Source: an uncultured bacterium (GTDB taxonomy: Bacteria; Bacteroidota; Bacteroidia; Chitinophagales; Chitinophagaceae). From it: a DNA stretch of 57,067 nt. How positions within the stretch are numbered: position 1 is the first letter of the stretch; each line of letters opens with the position of its first letter. The stretch is from contig CAJBBV010000173.1 of assembly GCA_903951405.1 (NCBI GenBank), positions 1 through 57,067 of the forward strand. Direction: 5' to 3'. The translations under genes and the position numbers were made by a program. Below, piece by piece: positions 1 through 9,151 of the stretch. The notes below the pieces were generated by a model, which saw only the letters and a program-made list of their open reading frames with translations, made no database searches and was not told where the DNA came from.

Positions 1-1
1 A

Positions 2-1414
2 TGTTATCTATTTGGATCAATATCATTTATTGTTGGGTTAAAGATGTTGTCTAATCCTGCTAGCGCTCGAAAAGGTAATTTGTTTGCCGCTGCTGGCATG
101 ACCATTGCGATTTTAGGAACAATCTTTTTATATCAAGAAGATGGTGTGAAGCTTGGTAATTATGGTTGGATATTTGGAGGACTAATTCTAGGAAGTGTTG
201 TTGGAACCTTGATGGCGAAAAGAGTACAAATGACCTCCATGCCAGAAATGGTAAGCTTATTCAATGGAATGGGAGGTGCATGTGCTGCACTTATATCTAT
301 CATTGAATTTAGGCATCTCGTGAAGGGCAATCCAAATGAAGCCTTAAGTACGTTGGGGTCTTTTGCTGGTTTGGATCAAACAACGCTTCTTATCATTTTA
401 TTAGGCTTGATTATTGGCGCTGTGTCATTCGCTGGGAGTATGGTTGCATGGGGAAAGCTAAACGGAAAGATTAAAGATTTTTCATTCAAAGGTCAGCATA
501 TAGCCAACTTATTATTATTCGCGATAACCATACTGATGGCTGCAGATATTGTAATTGCAAGACCTGAAGCGTCTCCTTTATTTTTTTACTTGATTATTTT
601 CTTTTCGATTTTATACGGTGTATTCTTTGTGTTACCCATTGGAGGAGCTGACATGCCTGTGGTGATTTCTCTTTTAAATTCATTTACTGGTGTTGCTGCA
701 GCTTGTGGAGGATTTTTATACAGCAATAAGGTGATGTTAACGGGTGGAATTCTTGTTGGTGCAGCAGGAACATTGCTTACTATTTTAATGTGTAAAGCGA
801 TGAATCGTTCGTTGAAAAACGTTTTGATTGGGTCGTTTGGAGCTAGTGCAAGTACAGGGCAGGGCAGTGCTGCCATGGTGGGCTCTTATAAAGAAATCTC
901 CCTAAGCGATGCTGCAGTAGTAATGGGCTATGCAAATAAGGTCATGATTGTTCCTGGTTATGGTTTAGCTGTTGCTCAAGCTCAACACGTGTGTCATGAA
1001 TTGGAGAAAACCCTTGAAGCAAGAGGAGTAGAAGTAAAATATGCAATTCATCCAGTAGCTGGCCGTATGCCCGGACATATGAACGTATTGCTGGCTGAAG
1101 CCGACGTGAGTTATGAGAAACTCTTGGAAATGGAAATAGCCAATGAAGAATTTAAATCAGCAGATGTAGTCTTAATACTTGGCGCAAATGATGTCGTCAA
1201 TCCTGCTGCAAAATCAGACCCTGCTTCACCTATCTATGGTATGCCAATTTTGGAAGTGGAAGAAGCTAAACATGTTATAGTGAATAAAAGGAGTATGAAG
1301 CCTGGGTATGCAGGAATTGAAAATCAACTTTTTTTTCAACCTAAAACATCGATGTTGTTTGGGGATGCTAAAAAAGCATTACAAGATTTACTCGCAGAAA
1401 TCAGGAATATCTGA
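2..1414 (+). CDS. pntB: NAD(P) transhydrogenase subunit beta (5'-truncated by window)
   Basis: Proton-translocating transhydrogenase beta subunit, which moves hydride between NADH and NADP+ in the inner membrane. Several hydrophobic helices fill the N-terminal two thirds. The C-terminal third is the NADP(H)-binding domain III, with GYGLAVAQAQ, GANDVVNPAA, the KRSM...GYAG segment and FGDAK. The frame is open back to base 2 and reads GSISFIVGLKMLSNP, which fits the usual PntB N-terminus. The ATG at 44 is therefore probably internal and the true start lies before the window; the alpha subunit genes are expected upstream. Identity is secure from domain III; only the 5' end is missing. Confidence 0.95.
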   Translation, partial: CYLFGSISFIVGLKMLSNPASARKGNLFAAAGMTIAILGTIFLYQEDGVKLGNYGWIFGGLILGSVVGTLMAKRVQMTSMPEMVSLFNGMGGACAALISIIEFRHLVKGNPNEALSTLGSFAGLDQTTLLIILLGLIIGAVSFAGSMVAWGKLNGKIKDFSFKGQHIANLLLFAITILMAADIVIARPEASPLFFYLIIFFSILYGVFFVLPIGGADMPVVISLLNSFTGVAAACGGFLYSNKVMLTGGILVGAAGTLLTILMCKAMNRSLKNVLIGSFGASASTGQGSAAMVGSYKEISLSDAAVVMGYANKVMIVPGYGLAVAQAQHVCHELEKTLEARGVEVKYAIHPVAGRMPGHMNVLLAEADVSYEKLLEMEIANEEFKSADVVLILGANDVVNPAAKSDPASPIYGMPILEVEEAKHVIVNKRSMKPGYAGIENQLFFQPKTSMLFGDAKKALQDLLAEIRNI

Positions 1415-1477
1415 CGTCACGGTTCCCTTTATCGTATTTGATATTTTATAATCAAAGAACTAACTAAATTAACTAGT

Positions 1478-3706
1478 ATGCGAATTTCTGTACTTGCAGC
1501 AGTTTTGTTTTTGGCTATTACACATGGCATAGCCCAAGAAAAAATAACCGGCTTTACTGTGGTGCATGCATCTAAACAATTGGAGCTTGAAAAGAAGTTC
1601 GATTCGATGGTGTCAGCTTCTAACCAGGATACCTGGATGAAATTTTTAACTTCAAGGCCCCACCATGTTGGTTCGGTTCAGGGCAGAGCAAATGCCGAAT
1701 ACATGGCTAATCTATTTAAGCAGTGGGGATATGAGACTGAGATTGCAATGTATCATGTATTGTTTCCAACCCCTAAATCAAGGCTTCTTGAATTGCTTGG
1801 CGATGCACCTTACAGAGCTAAGTTAGAAGAAACGACTGTTGAAGGTGATAGAACTTCAGGTCAGAAATCTGAACAGTTGCCATCCTATAATGCCTACTCT
1901 GCAGATGGCGATGTAACTGCTGAATTGGTATTTGTAAACAGAGGTGTTCCTGCAGATTATGAAGTACTTGAAAGAATGGGAGTTGATGTAAAAGGAAAAA
2001 TAGTTATTGCAAAATATGGGGGGTCTTGGCGTGGAATAAAACCTAAAGTTGCCGCAGAGCATGGTGCTATAGGGTGTATAATATATTCCGACCCTAAAGA
2101 TGACGGATACGTTCAAGGCGATGTTTATCCTAAAGGGCCATTTAGACCGCAACAAGGTGTTCAACGTGGTTCAGTAATGGATATGCCTGTATATCCTGGG
2201 GATCCTACCACCCCTGGTTATGGTTCAACCAAAGATGTAAAGCGATTAGCTCGTGAAGACGTGAATACTATTATGAAGATTCCGGTGCTTCCTATTTCTT
2301 ATGAAGATGCATTACCGTTACTCAGTTCTTTGACTGGTGAAGTGGTGCCAGATGCATGGAGAGGGGGCTTACCTATTACATATCATGTTGGCCCAAGTAT
2401 TTCCAAAGTCAGGTTAGCATTAAAATTTAATTGGGATATAAAACCCTTATATAATGTTATTGCCAAAATGAAAGGTGAAGCTTATCCAGATGAATGGGTA
2501 ATTCGCGGAAACCACCATGACGGTTGGGTGAATGGCGCTTCAGATCCAATAAGTGGAATGGTAGCAGAAATGGAAGAAGCTAGGATAATTGGGGAGCTTT
2601 CAAAAAAAGGATTCAAACCACAACGGACATTAGTTTTTTGTGCTTGGGATGGTGAAGAGCCTTCTTTGCTTGGCTCTACTGAGTGGGTTGAAGATCATGC
2701 TGTCGAATTGAAACAAAAAGCTGTCGCCTATTTAAATTCAGATGGGAATAGCAGAGGCTATTTTGGTTTTGGGGGTTCTCATGCCCTGGAACTTTTTTTC
2801 AATGAGGTTGCAAGGGATGTCAAGGATCCAGAAACTGGGGTTTCTGTGGGAGAAAGGAGGTATGCTAAGATGTTAGTAGATGCAGATCCTAGTTCATTAT
2901 CAAAAATCATTGGCCAGAAAAATCTTAACATAGAGGCACTTGGGTCGGGATCTGATTTCTCGCCATTTTTCCAACACCTTGGAATTCCCTCTGCGAACAT
3001 TGGTTATGGTGGTGAAGGTGATGGAGGTGAATATCACTCCGTATATGATTCGTATGATCATTTTATTCGGTTTAAAGATCCCGGATTTCAGTACGGATCA
3101 GCCTTAGTAAAAACGGCAGGAAGATCAATGCTCCGTTTAGCCAATGCTGATGTTTTACCTTTTGAATATAGAACCCTAGTGAATACAATTTCTGGTTATG
3201 TAACGGAGCTGAAAACAAGTTTAGATCAGATGAGGGTAGAAACAAATGCAGAAAACATGTTAATAAAAGAGGGTTTTTTTGATCTTGCAAAAGACCCGCA
3301 ACATAGCTTGGCAAATCCAAAAATTAAAGAAGCTGTTCCTTATTTGGATTTTAGCAAATTGGATAATGCAATGATTCAAGTTGAAGAAACTTCAACGCAA
3401 TTAACATCATTGCTAAAAGAGTCACTTTCACTTGATCCAATAAAAATGCACCTGCTGAATTCTGTCTTATTTCATGCAGAACAGCAATTGCTTGATGAAA
3501 AAGGCTTACCTCGTCGACCTTGGTATAAGCACATGATTTATGCTCCAGGCTTATACACGGGATATGGAGTAAAAACAATCCCTGGTGTTAGGGAAGGCAT
3601 TGAGCAGCGTAATTGGAAGGAGGCTCAAGTGTTTATTGAAGTGGTTGCAGCAAGTGTTTTAAACTTTAACCAGGCTTTGCAAAAAGGAGTCGCTGCCTTC
3701 AAATGA
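1478..3706 (+). CDS. Secreted M28 family metallopeptidase (glutamate carboxypeptidase II-like)
   Basis: 742 aa. A signal peptide (residues 1-19, ending GIAQ) points to export. The order is the M28B one: a peptidase N-terminal part, a PA-type insert (about 130-290) and the di-zinc core. Ligand-type motifs are GNHHDGW (about 344), WDGEE (about 390), NSDG (about 420) and EYHSVYDS (about 518). A C-terminal helical segment resembles the transferrin-receptor-like dimerisation domain. It probably removes C-terminal or acidic residues from peptides in the periplasm or outside the cell. The stop codon overlaps the next start by 4 nt (ATGA), so the two genes are likely cotranscribed although their functions look unrelated. 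Substrate unknown. Confidence 0.9.
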   Translation: MRISVLAAVLFLAITHGIAQEKITGFTVVHASKQLELEKKFDSMVSASNQDTWMKFLTSRPHHVGSVQGRANAEYMANLFKQWGYETEIAMYHVLFPTPKSRLLELLGDAPYRAKLEETTVEGDRTSGQKSEQLPSYNAYSADGDVTAELVFVNRGVPADYEVLERMGVDVKGKIVIAKYGGSWRGIKPKVAAEHGAIGCIIYSDPKDDGYVQGDVYPKGPFRPQQGVQRGSVMDMPVYPGDPTTPGYGSTKDVKRLAREDVNTIMKIPVLPISYEDALPLLSSLTGEVVPDAWRGGLPITYHVGPSISKVRLALKFNWDIKPLYNVIAKMKGEAYPDEWVIRGNHHDGWVNGASDPISGMVAEMEEARIIGELSKKGFKPQRTLVFCAWDGEEPSLLGSTEWVEDHAVELKQKAVAYLNSDGNSRGYFGFGGSHALELFFNEVARDVKDPETGVSVGERRYAKMLVDADPSSLSKIIGQKNLNIEALGSGSDFSPFFQHLGIPSANIGYGGEGDGGEYHSVYDSYDHFIRFKDPGFQYGSALVKTAGRSMLRLANADVLPFEYRTLVNTISGYVTELKTSLDQMRVETNAENMLIKEGFFDLAKDPQHSLANPKIKEAVPYLDFSKLDNAMIQVEETSTQLTSLLKESLSLDPIKMHLLNSVLFHAEQQLLDEKGLPRRPWYKHMIYAPGLYTGYGVKTIPGVREGIEQRNWKEAQVFIEVVAASVLNFNQALQKGVAAFK

Positions 3707-5103
3707 TACCTTCAGAAATTTTTCTCTCCACTATGAGAGATTGTGCTGGATTTTCATTGTCAGCATTCGTTGATGCGCATGCTAATGATGCAGTAGTTTC
3801 GATTAGAGCTAATGCCTCCAAGTTTGAATACGCTTCTACTGCTATCGAAAAAAGTTTACTCACTTCTTCTGATGGAATTTTTGCAGATGAAAATTTAGCA
3901 GGAAGTGTAGCATGGTGCGAAAATGCTTTCTACCTAAAACAAAGACCATCCTTTACCCTTGATCCCCTAGTTCATGCTGGAGCATATTATGTACAGGAAG
4001 CCTCTAGTATGTTTATTCACTATGGCTTATCAACTATTCTTGCTGAACAACGTAACTTAAAGGCATTAGACCTTTGTGCAGCCCCTGGAGGAAAAACAAC
4101 CTTATTGGCTTCACTTCCTCATTTCCGGTTGGTTTTAGCAAATGAGATTATCCAATCGAGGGTGCAGGCTCTTTATGAAAATGTGGTGAAATGGGGCGCT
4201 TCTCATGTTTTTGTATCGAATAATGATCCTGAAGACTTCAATAAACTTGAAGGGTTTTTCGATGTGGCCTTAATAGATGCCCCATGCAGTGGCAGTGGAT
4301 TGTTTAGGAAAGATAGTGATGCGGCACGTATGTGGAACCCTGATTTGGTGGATTTTTGTTCATCCCGTCAAAAGAGAATTCTAACTGATGGAACCAAGGC
4401 ACTTGCAGAAAATGGTGTTTTAGTTTATTCTACTTGTTCTTACTCAATAGAGGAAAATGAACGCAACCTGGATTTTTTGATGCGTGACGGTGAGTATGAA
4501 TCAATTCAAGTTTCAATTGACAGAAGTTGGGGTGTTGTCGAAACAGAATCTCCCGTTCACCATGCTTTTGGCTATCGATTTTATCCCGATAAGTTGAGCG
4601 GAGAAGGATTTTTTTGTGCGTTTTTGCGAAAGCGAACAGGAGGCTATTTTACACATCATGAAGTCAGTCCAAAAAAAGTAGTAGATACTCATTTTGATTT
4701 TTTAAGTAAATGGATCAATCCAGCAATGGAGTTGACGTATACTACCTATGATAAAGATGTTTTTGTAGTAGATGCTATAAATAAAGAAGATGTTCAATTA
4801 CTTCAACGTATATTAACAATACGAAAGTCAGGTATACGTATTGGTTCGTTGTTACGGAATGACATTATTCCTGATCACGAATTAGCTATGAGTACCTTGT
4901 ATTCAAGTGAAATTCGAACATTCGAATTGGATAAAGAACAGGCGTTGAAATATCTGAGAAAAGATGATTTTTCGTATGATATTACCGAATTAGGGTGGAT
5001 TCTACTTACTTATAAAGGGATTACAATGGGTTGGATTAAGTCATTATCAGGAAGAGTGAATAATTACTATCCTATGAAATGGAGAATATTGATGAGGAAA
5101 TGA
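3703..5103 (+). CDS. RsmB/RsmF (NOL1/NOP2/Sun) family rRNA cytosine-C5 methyltransferase
   Basis: 466 aa, class I SAM-dependent RNA methyltransferase. The SAM loop LDLCAAPGGKT (about 122), DAPCSGSG (about 191, motif IV Cys) and YSTCSYS (about 243, the second, catalytic Cys of the TC motif) are all present, so it should be active. The C-terminal roughly 150 residues match the place of the PUA-like RNA-binding extension in RsmF-type enzymes. Likely target is a 16S rRNA m5C; the exact position cannot be inferred. Translationally coupled to the upstream peptidase by a 4-nt overlap. Confidence 0.9.
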   Translation: MIPSEIFLSTMRDCAGFSLSAFVDAHANDAVVSIRANASKFEYASTAIEKSLLTSSDGIFADENLAGSVAWCENAFYLKQRPSFTLDPLVHAGAYYVQEASSMFIHYGLSTILAEQRNLKALDLCAAPGGKTTLLASLPHFRLVLANEIIQSRVQALYENVVKWGASHVFVSNNDPEDFNKLEGFFDVALIDAPCSGSGLFRKDSDAARMWNPDLVDFCSSRQKRILTDGTKALAENGVLVYSTCSYSIEENERNLDFLMRDGEYESIQVSIDRSWGVVETESPVHHAFGYRFYPDKLSGEGFFCAFLRKRTGGYFTHHEVSPKKVVDTHFDFLSKWINPAMELTYTTYDKDVFVVDAINKEDVQLLQRILTIRKSGIRIGSLLRNDIIPDHELAMSTLYSSEIRTFELDKEQALKYLRKDDFSYDITELGWILLTYKGITMGWIKSLSGRVNNYYPMKWRILMRK

Positions 5104-5115
5104 TTTTCCTTATTT

Positions 5116-5152
5116 TTACATTCTTAATTTACCCCGTGTAGCCAGAATGTAA
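5116..5152. repeat. 9-bp perfect inverted repeat upstream of the LysM gene
   Basis: TTACATTCT (5116-5124) and AGAATGTAA (5144-5152) are exact reverse complements separated by 19 nt. No T-run follows, so it is a poor intrinsic terminator. It lies 29 nt before the LysM gene start and could be an operator. Function is not established. Confidence 0.4.
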
Positions 5153-5180
5153 CAGTTTAATTATCAAGTCAATTTTTTTT

Positions 5181-6206
5181 ATGCGCACTACTTATTTTAT
5201 GTTTTTTTTATTGATTTCCTTAGGGAGTTTTGCTCAACCTACACAGCTCATTGTAAAAAGCGTAGGTAAGGGGTTGTATATAGAACATAAAGTTATTCCC
5301 AAAGAGAACTGGTATAGCATTGGCAGAAAGTATGAAATTAGTCCTCGAGAAATAGCACCATTTAATGGGCTTAGTATGGACAAAGGGTTGTCAATCGGCC
5401 AGACCATAAAAATCCCATTGATTCCCAGCAATTTCAATCAAGATCTAGAAAATAAAACAGGTGTTCCTGTAGCCCATTTAGTCGGTCAAAAAGAAGGCTT
5501 GCTTCATATTGCCTCTCAATATAATGTTACGGTTGCGCAAATAAAAAAGTGGAATAAATTAAGTACTGATCAAATTAATATTGGGGATGAGTTGGTTGTT
5601 GGTTTTGTAAAAGCTACAATACCTGTGCAGCAGAGTAAACCAATCGAAGCCGCAAAGGTGGAGAAAGTTGTAGTGGCTACTCCAGCTCCTGCAGCTCAGC
5701 AAGAAGTTAAAAAAAATGTTGTCGTTGTAGTACCAGTTCCTGCGCCAGCTGAAAAGAAAGTAGAAAAACAACAAGAGAAAGTGGTTGAGTCACAAGTAGA
5801 GAAGCCTTCAAAAGTAGTCGAAAATGCCACTGTTGTGGCTGCTACGCCAAAGCCAATTCAAGTTGATGCTTCTGCTAAAGGGGCAGGTTATTTTTCTTCA
5901 TCGTTCGCACAGCAATCTAAAGAGGGAAAGCCTCAAAAGTTGGAAGGGTTTATTTATGGTGTATTTAAAAGTAGCAGTGGTTGGGATGATGGGAAGTATT
6001 ATGTATTGCTAAATAGCGTTATTCCCGGTACAATCGTAAAAATCAGTGTGAAGGGAACTGACAAGTCTGTTTTTGCTAAAGTACTAGGGTCAGTTCCTCC
6101 TGGAAAGGAAAGTGATGGAATGTCTATGCGAATGAGCAATAGCGCTGCCTCTGCACTTGGAATTATTGAAACAAATACTGCACTAAGTTTGGTTTGGTTT
6201 AATTAA
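5181..6206 (+). CDS. Secreted protein with two LysM domains and a C-terminal double-psi beta-barrel-like domain
   Basis: 341 aa. Signal peptide MRTTYFMFFLLISLGSFAQ, then LysM 1 (about 30-82, with NWYSIGRKYEISPREIAPFN), LysM 2 (about 95-142, with HIASQYNVTVAQIKKWN), and a low-complexity Pro/Val/Lys/Glu linker (about 150-235). The C-terminal domain (about 255-335: VPPGKESDGMSMRMSNSAASALG) resembles the DPBB fold of RlpA-like proteins. LysM binds peptidoglycan, so it is likely a periplasmic cell-wall protein; enzymatic activity is unproven. It has its own leader region containing an inverted repeat. Confidence 0.85.
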   Translation: MRTTYFMFFLLISLGSFAQPTQLIVKSVGKGLYIEHKVIPKENWYSIGRKYEISPREIAPFNGLSMDKGLSIGQTIKIPLIPSNFNQDLENKTGVPVAHLVGQKEGLLHIASQYNVTVAQIKKWNKLSTDQINIGDELVVGFVKATIPVQQSKPIEAAKVEKVVVATPAPAAQQEVKKNVVVVVPVPAPAEKKVEKQQEKVVESQVEKPSKVVENATVVAATPKPIQVDASAKGAGYFSSSFAQQSKEGKPQKLEGFIYGVFKSSSGWDDGKYYVLLNSVIPGTIVKISVKGTDKSVFAKVLGSVPPGKESDGMSMRMSNSAASALGIIETNTALSLVWFN

Positions 6207-6362
6207 TGCTTATCTGATTTTTATGAAGTATAAATACTTCGGACTATATAGTTGCTAAACTAAAAGCTGAATTACTGGTTACTTTACATATGAGATTTCT
6301 GTAGAGCCAAGTGATATCAGTATTATGATTTAAGTGAAAAAATAAAGACTCTTTAAATTTCA

Positions 6363-7256
6363 ATGGGTATGAATTCTTTTGTTTTTCAACTGTATAGAAT
6401 AGTTGTTCCGAAGCCCATTCGAAAAAAAATTCTTTTATCTCAGCTTCAGAAAAAAATACCAGCATATTATTCTTCAATTCCTTCTAGCAAAAATGATGCT
6501 GAAGTTCAAGAAGTACTCCATTTTATTACGAGGAATGGTGTTCGCATTTTTCCTTATGAATTCACTGGTCAGTATGACTTAAGTTCAATTGCTGTATTTG
6601 ATGATTCAGCGAATGGCTTAAAATATGTTTTGCAGGATGGCAAAAGGCTTTATTTTAAGAGACGTTGGTCGGCTGATCGGATAAGGCGATCTTTCCATGA
6701 CCTAACCCTTGAACAAGATGCAAAAAGCCCACACCGGTATCTTTCAGCTGAATTTGATTTGAATGCGGATGATGTTCTTGCTGATTTTGGCGCTGCTGAA
6801 GGAAATTTCTCTTTGTCTGTCATTGAGCGGGTAAAAAAAATATATTTATTTGAGGCAGATCAAGAATGGATTGAGGCATTGCAATATACATTTGCCCCGT
6901 GGAAGGATAAGGTTGAAATAGTGCCTAAGTTTATTTCTGATAAAAATGATGATCGCAATTGTTCAGGTGATGCCTATTTCAAGGATAAAGAGGTAAGCTT
7001 TCTGAAGATTGATGTGGATGGTGGTGAGCGTGGGTTGCTTAAGGGATTTGAAACAATTCTTTCTCATCGGAAACCGATGAGGATTGCCTTGTGCACGTAT
7101 CATCAGCATACAGACCAGCTTGATTTTACAGAATTGCTTGAAAAAGATGGTTATAATGTAACTCCTTCCCCCGGGTATATGATATTCTATTACGATAAAA
7201 AACTACGTGCACCCTATTTAAGAAGGGCATTGATTAGGGCCGTAAAAATGAATTGA
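6363..7256 (+). CDS. FkbM family methyltransferase
   Basis: 297 aa. The region from about residue 130 holds the class I SAM fold: ADFGAAEGNFSL as motif I, an acidic strand end (LFEAD) and FLKIDVDGGERGLLKGFE, the hallmark of FkbM proteins. The N-terminal roughly 110 residues are not recognised. FkbM enzymes usually methylate hydroxyls of sugars or secondary metabolites; the substrate here is unknown. The gene ends 1 nt before the Nudix start, so the two are probably cotranscribed. Met3 is an alternative start. Confidence 0.85.
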   Translation: MGMNSFVFQLYRIVVPKPIRKKILLSQLQKKIPAYYSSIPSSKNDAEVQEVLHFITRNGVRIFPYEFTGQYDLSSIAVFDDSANGLKYVLQDGKRLYFKRRWSADRIRRSFHDLTLEQDAKSPHRYLSAEFDLNADDVLADFGAAEGNFSLSVIERVKKIYLFEADQEWIEALQYTFAPWKDKVEIVPKFISDKNDDRNCSGDAYFKDKEVSFLKIDVDGGERGLLKGFETILSHRKPMRIALCTYHQHTDQLDFTELLEKDGYNVTPSPGYMIFYYDKKLRAPYLRRALIRAVKMN

Positions 7257-7257
7257 T

Positions 7258-7806
7258 ATGAATTGGGAACTCGTCAAGTCTGAATATCTCTTTAGTGATT
7301 TATGGTTTACCGTGCGAAAGGATCGATGTATGAGAAAAGATGGTGCCATTGTTGATCCATATTATGTGTATGAATTTCCGGATTGGGTTACAGCAGTGGC
7401 TATTACTTCCGAAGGTGAGTTTATATTCGAGAGGCAATATAGACATGCCTTGGGCTTGACTATGATGGAAATACCCGGAGGTTGTGTAGATCCAACCGAT
7501 AAAGATCCCAAGGCGGCAATCGCCCGCGAACTGATGGAAGAAACAGGGTATGAATTTGATTCTATAGAATTTTTAGGCAAGACTTCAGCAAATCCATCGA
7601 CAAATAATAATTGGATGCATTTTTATTTGGCAACTGGAGGGAAGCATGTAGCCTCACAAACGTTAGATGCTAATGAAGAAATAGAAATCAAGCTGTTGAG
7701 GCTTGAAGAGGTTAAAGATCTCTTACGGAATAAGCAAATTGTTCAGAGCATGCATGCGACAGCTCTTTTTTATGCATTAGAAAAATTAGGTGAGCTTACG
7801 TATTAA
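7258..7806 (+). CDS. Nudix hydrolase (ADP-ribose pyrophosphatase-like)
   Basis: 182 aa. The Nudix box lies around residues 72-97 and ends in the canonical RELMEETGY. The first acidic residue expected 8 positions before the Arg is Lys, with Asp next to it, so the box is slightly divergent. The N-terminal FVFERQYRHALG-like segment (seen as FIFERQYRHALG) and EIPGG match ADP-ribose/nucleoside-diphosphate-sugar pyrophosphatases. Cytoplasmic housecleaning enzyme; exact substrate uncertain. Its 3' end overlaps the convergent folC by 11 nt. Confidence 0.88.
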   Translation: MNWELVKSEYLFSDLWFTVRKDRCMRKDGAIVDPYYVYEFPDWVTAVAITSEGEFIFERQYRHALGLTMMEIPGGCVDPTDKDPKAAIARELMEETGYEFDSIEFLGKTSANPSTNNNWMHFYLATGGKHVASQTLDANEEIEIKLLRLEEVKDLLRNKQIVQSMHATALFYALEKLGELTY

Positions 7807-9097
7807 TTATTTTTCTTATTTCACCTACAACAAAAATACTTCCACAAACTAAAATCAGGTCATTTGGACCTGCGCTGAGCAGGGCTTCTTCAATCGCTAA
7901 GTTTACATCATCAAATGATTTTCCTTCTATACCGATGCTTTTTCCAATTGCTTTCAATTCGTCATGTGCAAGGGCTCTAGGTATATGTGCTTGTGTAAAA
8001 TAATACGAAGCATCTTTTGGCAGTAGTTCAAGCAATGCTTCTATATCCTTGTCTTTTGAGAAACCTAAAACGAAGTGCAGCTTTTCATATTTTATTGTAT
8101 GGAGCTGTTTTAAAATTTCTTTTATTCCATCTATGTTGTGGGCAACGTCTGATATTAATAAAGGGTTTAGTGAGAGTACATCCCATCTACCTAATAATCC
8201 AGTAGTTTGTTTTGTATGGCCAATGCCATCTCTTATAGCGGCTGAAGGTAAGTTCCATCCAGCTTGTTTAAGTACATTAATTGATGTTAACACCGTGGCA
8301 ATGTTTTCTTTCTGATACAGCCCGGACATGTCTGATTCAATATCAAGCTCTTCCCCGGTCTGCATATTACGTAGGTGGACAGAGATGAGTGCAGCCGATA
8401 AATGTGATGCCGTTGAAGTATATTGCTTATCTGAGAAGTAGATAACGGATCCCATTTCTCTTGCTCTTGACTCAAAAATGTTTTTTGTTTCCGGTTGGGT
8501 CCTTCCAATGACAATTGGAATAGCCGCCTTAATGATTCCTGCTTTTTCTGCTGCAATTTCTTCAAGTGTATTGCCAAGAATTTGTGTGTGATCGTATCCA
8601 ATGTTGGTGATAATGGAAAGTTCTGGAAGGATTACATTGGTGCTATCTAACCTGCCACCAAGCCCCGTTTCTATAATAGCAATATCAACGTGTTCTTCCA
8701 CAAAGTAATCAAATGCCATACCCACCGTTACTTCAAAAAATGAAGGCTGAATTTCTTCAATGAGTGGCATTATTCTCTGGGTAAATTTTTCAACAGAATG
8801 TTCACTAATCATCTCCCCATTTATGCGTATCCTTTCCCTAAAATTAACTAAGTGAGGAGAGGTGTACAGTCCTGTCTTATAACCTGCAAATTGAAAAACG
8901 GATGCTAGCATATGGCTTACAGACCCTTTTCCATTTGTTCCTGCAATATGGATGGTTTTTATTTTTTTTTCGGGATTTGAAAGAAAATCACAAATTCTAA
9001 TTGTGTTGTTTAGGTTGTTTTTAAGAGCAGCCGGACCAATCCTGCTGAACATGGGCAGTTTTGAGTATAGAAATTGTAGGCATTCTTCGTAATTCAT
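7796..9097 (-). CDS. folC: Folylpolyglutamate synthase / dihydrofolate synthase
   Basis: 433 aa Mur-ligase-family enzyme that adds glutamate to folates (and in bacteria often also makes dihydrofolate from dihydropteroate). The ATP loop GTNGKGS sits at residues 53-59, followed by YTSPHLVNFRERIRING, and the family motif ETGLGGRLDSTN is present. Normal length. The ATG lies only 4 nt after a good TAnnTTTG element (9102-9109), suggesting an extremely short or absent 5' UTR. Divergent from the glycosyltransferase gene. Confidence 0.95.
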   Translation of the reverse strand: MNYEECLQFLYSKLPMFSRIGPAALKNNLNNTIRICDFLSNPEKKIKTIHIAGTNGKGSVSHMLASVFQFAGYKTGLYTSPHLVNFRERIRINGEMISEHSVEKFTQRIMPLIEEIQPSFFEVTVGMAFDYFVEEHVDIAIIETGLGGRLDSTNVILPELSIITNIGYDHTQILGNTLEEIAAEKAGIIKAAIPIVIGRTQPETKNIFESRAREMGSVIYFSDKQYTSTASHLSAALISVHLRNMQTGEELDIESDMSGLYQKENIATVLTSINVLKQAGWNLPSAAIRDGIGHTKQTTGLLGRWDVLSLNPLLISDVAHNIDGIKEILKQLHTIKYEKLHFVLGFSKDKDIEALLELLPKDASYYFTQAHIPRALAHDELKAIGKSIGIEGKSFDDVNLAIEEALLSAGPNDLILVCGSIFVVGEIRKIINT

Positions 9098-9101
9098 ATG
9101 G

Positions 9102-9109
9102 CAAAGATA
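9102..9109 (-). promoter_or_regulatory. Putative Bacteroidota -7 promoter element for folC
   Basis: TATCTTTG on the minus strand matches TAnnTTTG, the known Bacteroidota -7 element. Only four nucleotides (CCAT) separate it from the folC ATG. The -33 half was not clear. Confidence 0.5.
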
Positions 9110-9151
9110 TTGAGTCTAAGTTGTTAAAAAACAATGGATAAATAGTCAGAC

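Noticed and set aside
6220-6240. Hairpin GAAGTAT-AA-ATACTTC after the LysM gene
   Set aside because: Short stem, tiny loop and no following T-run; not a convincing terminator.
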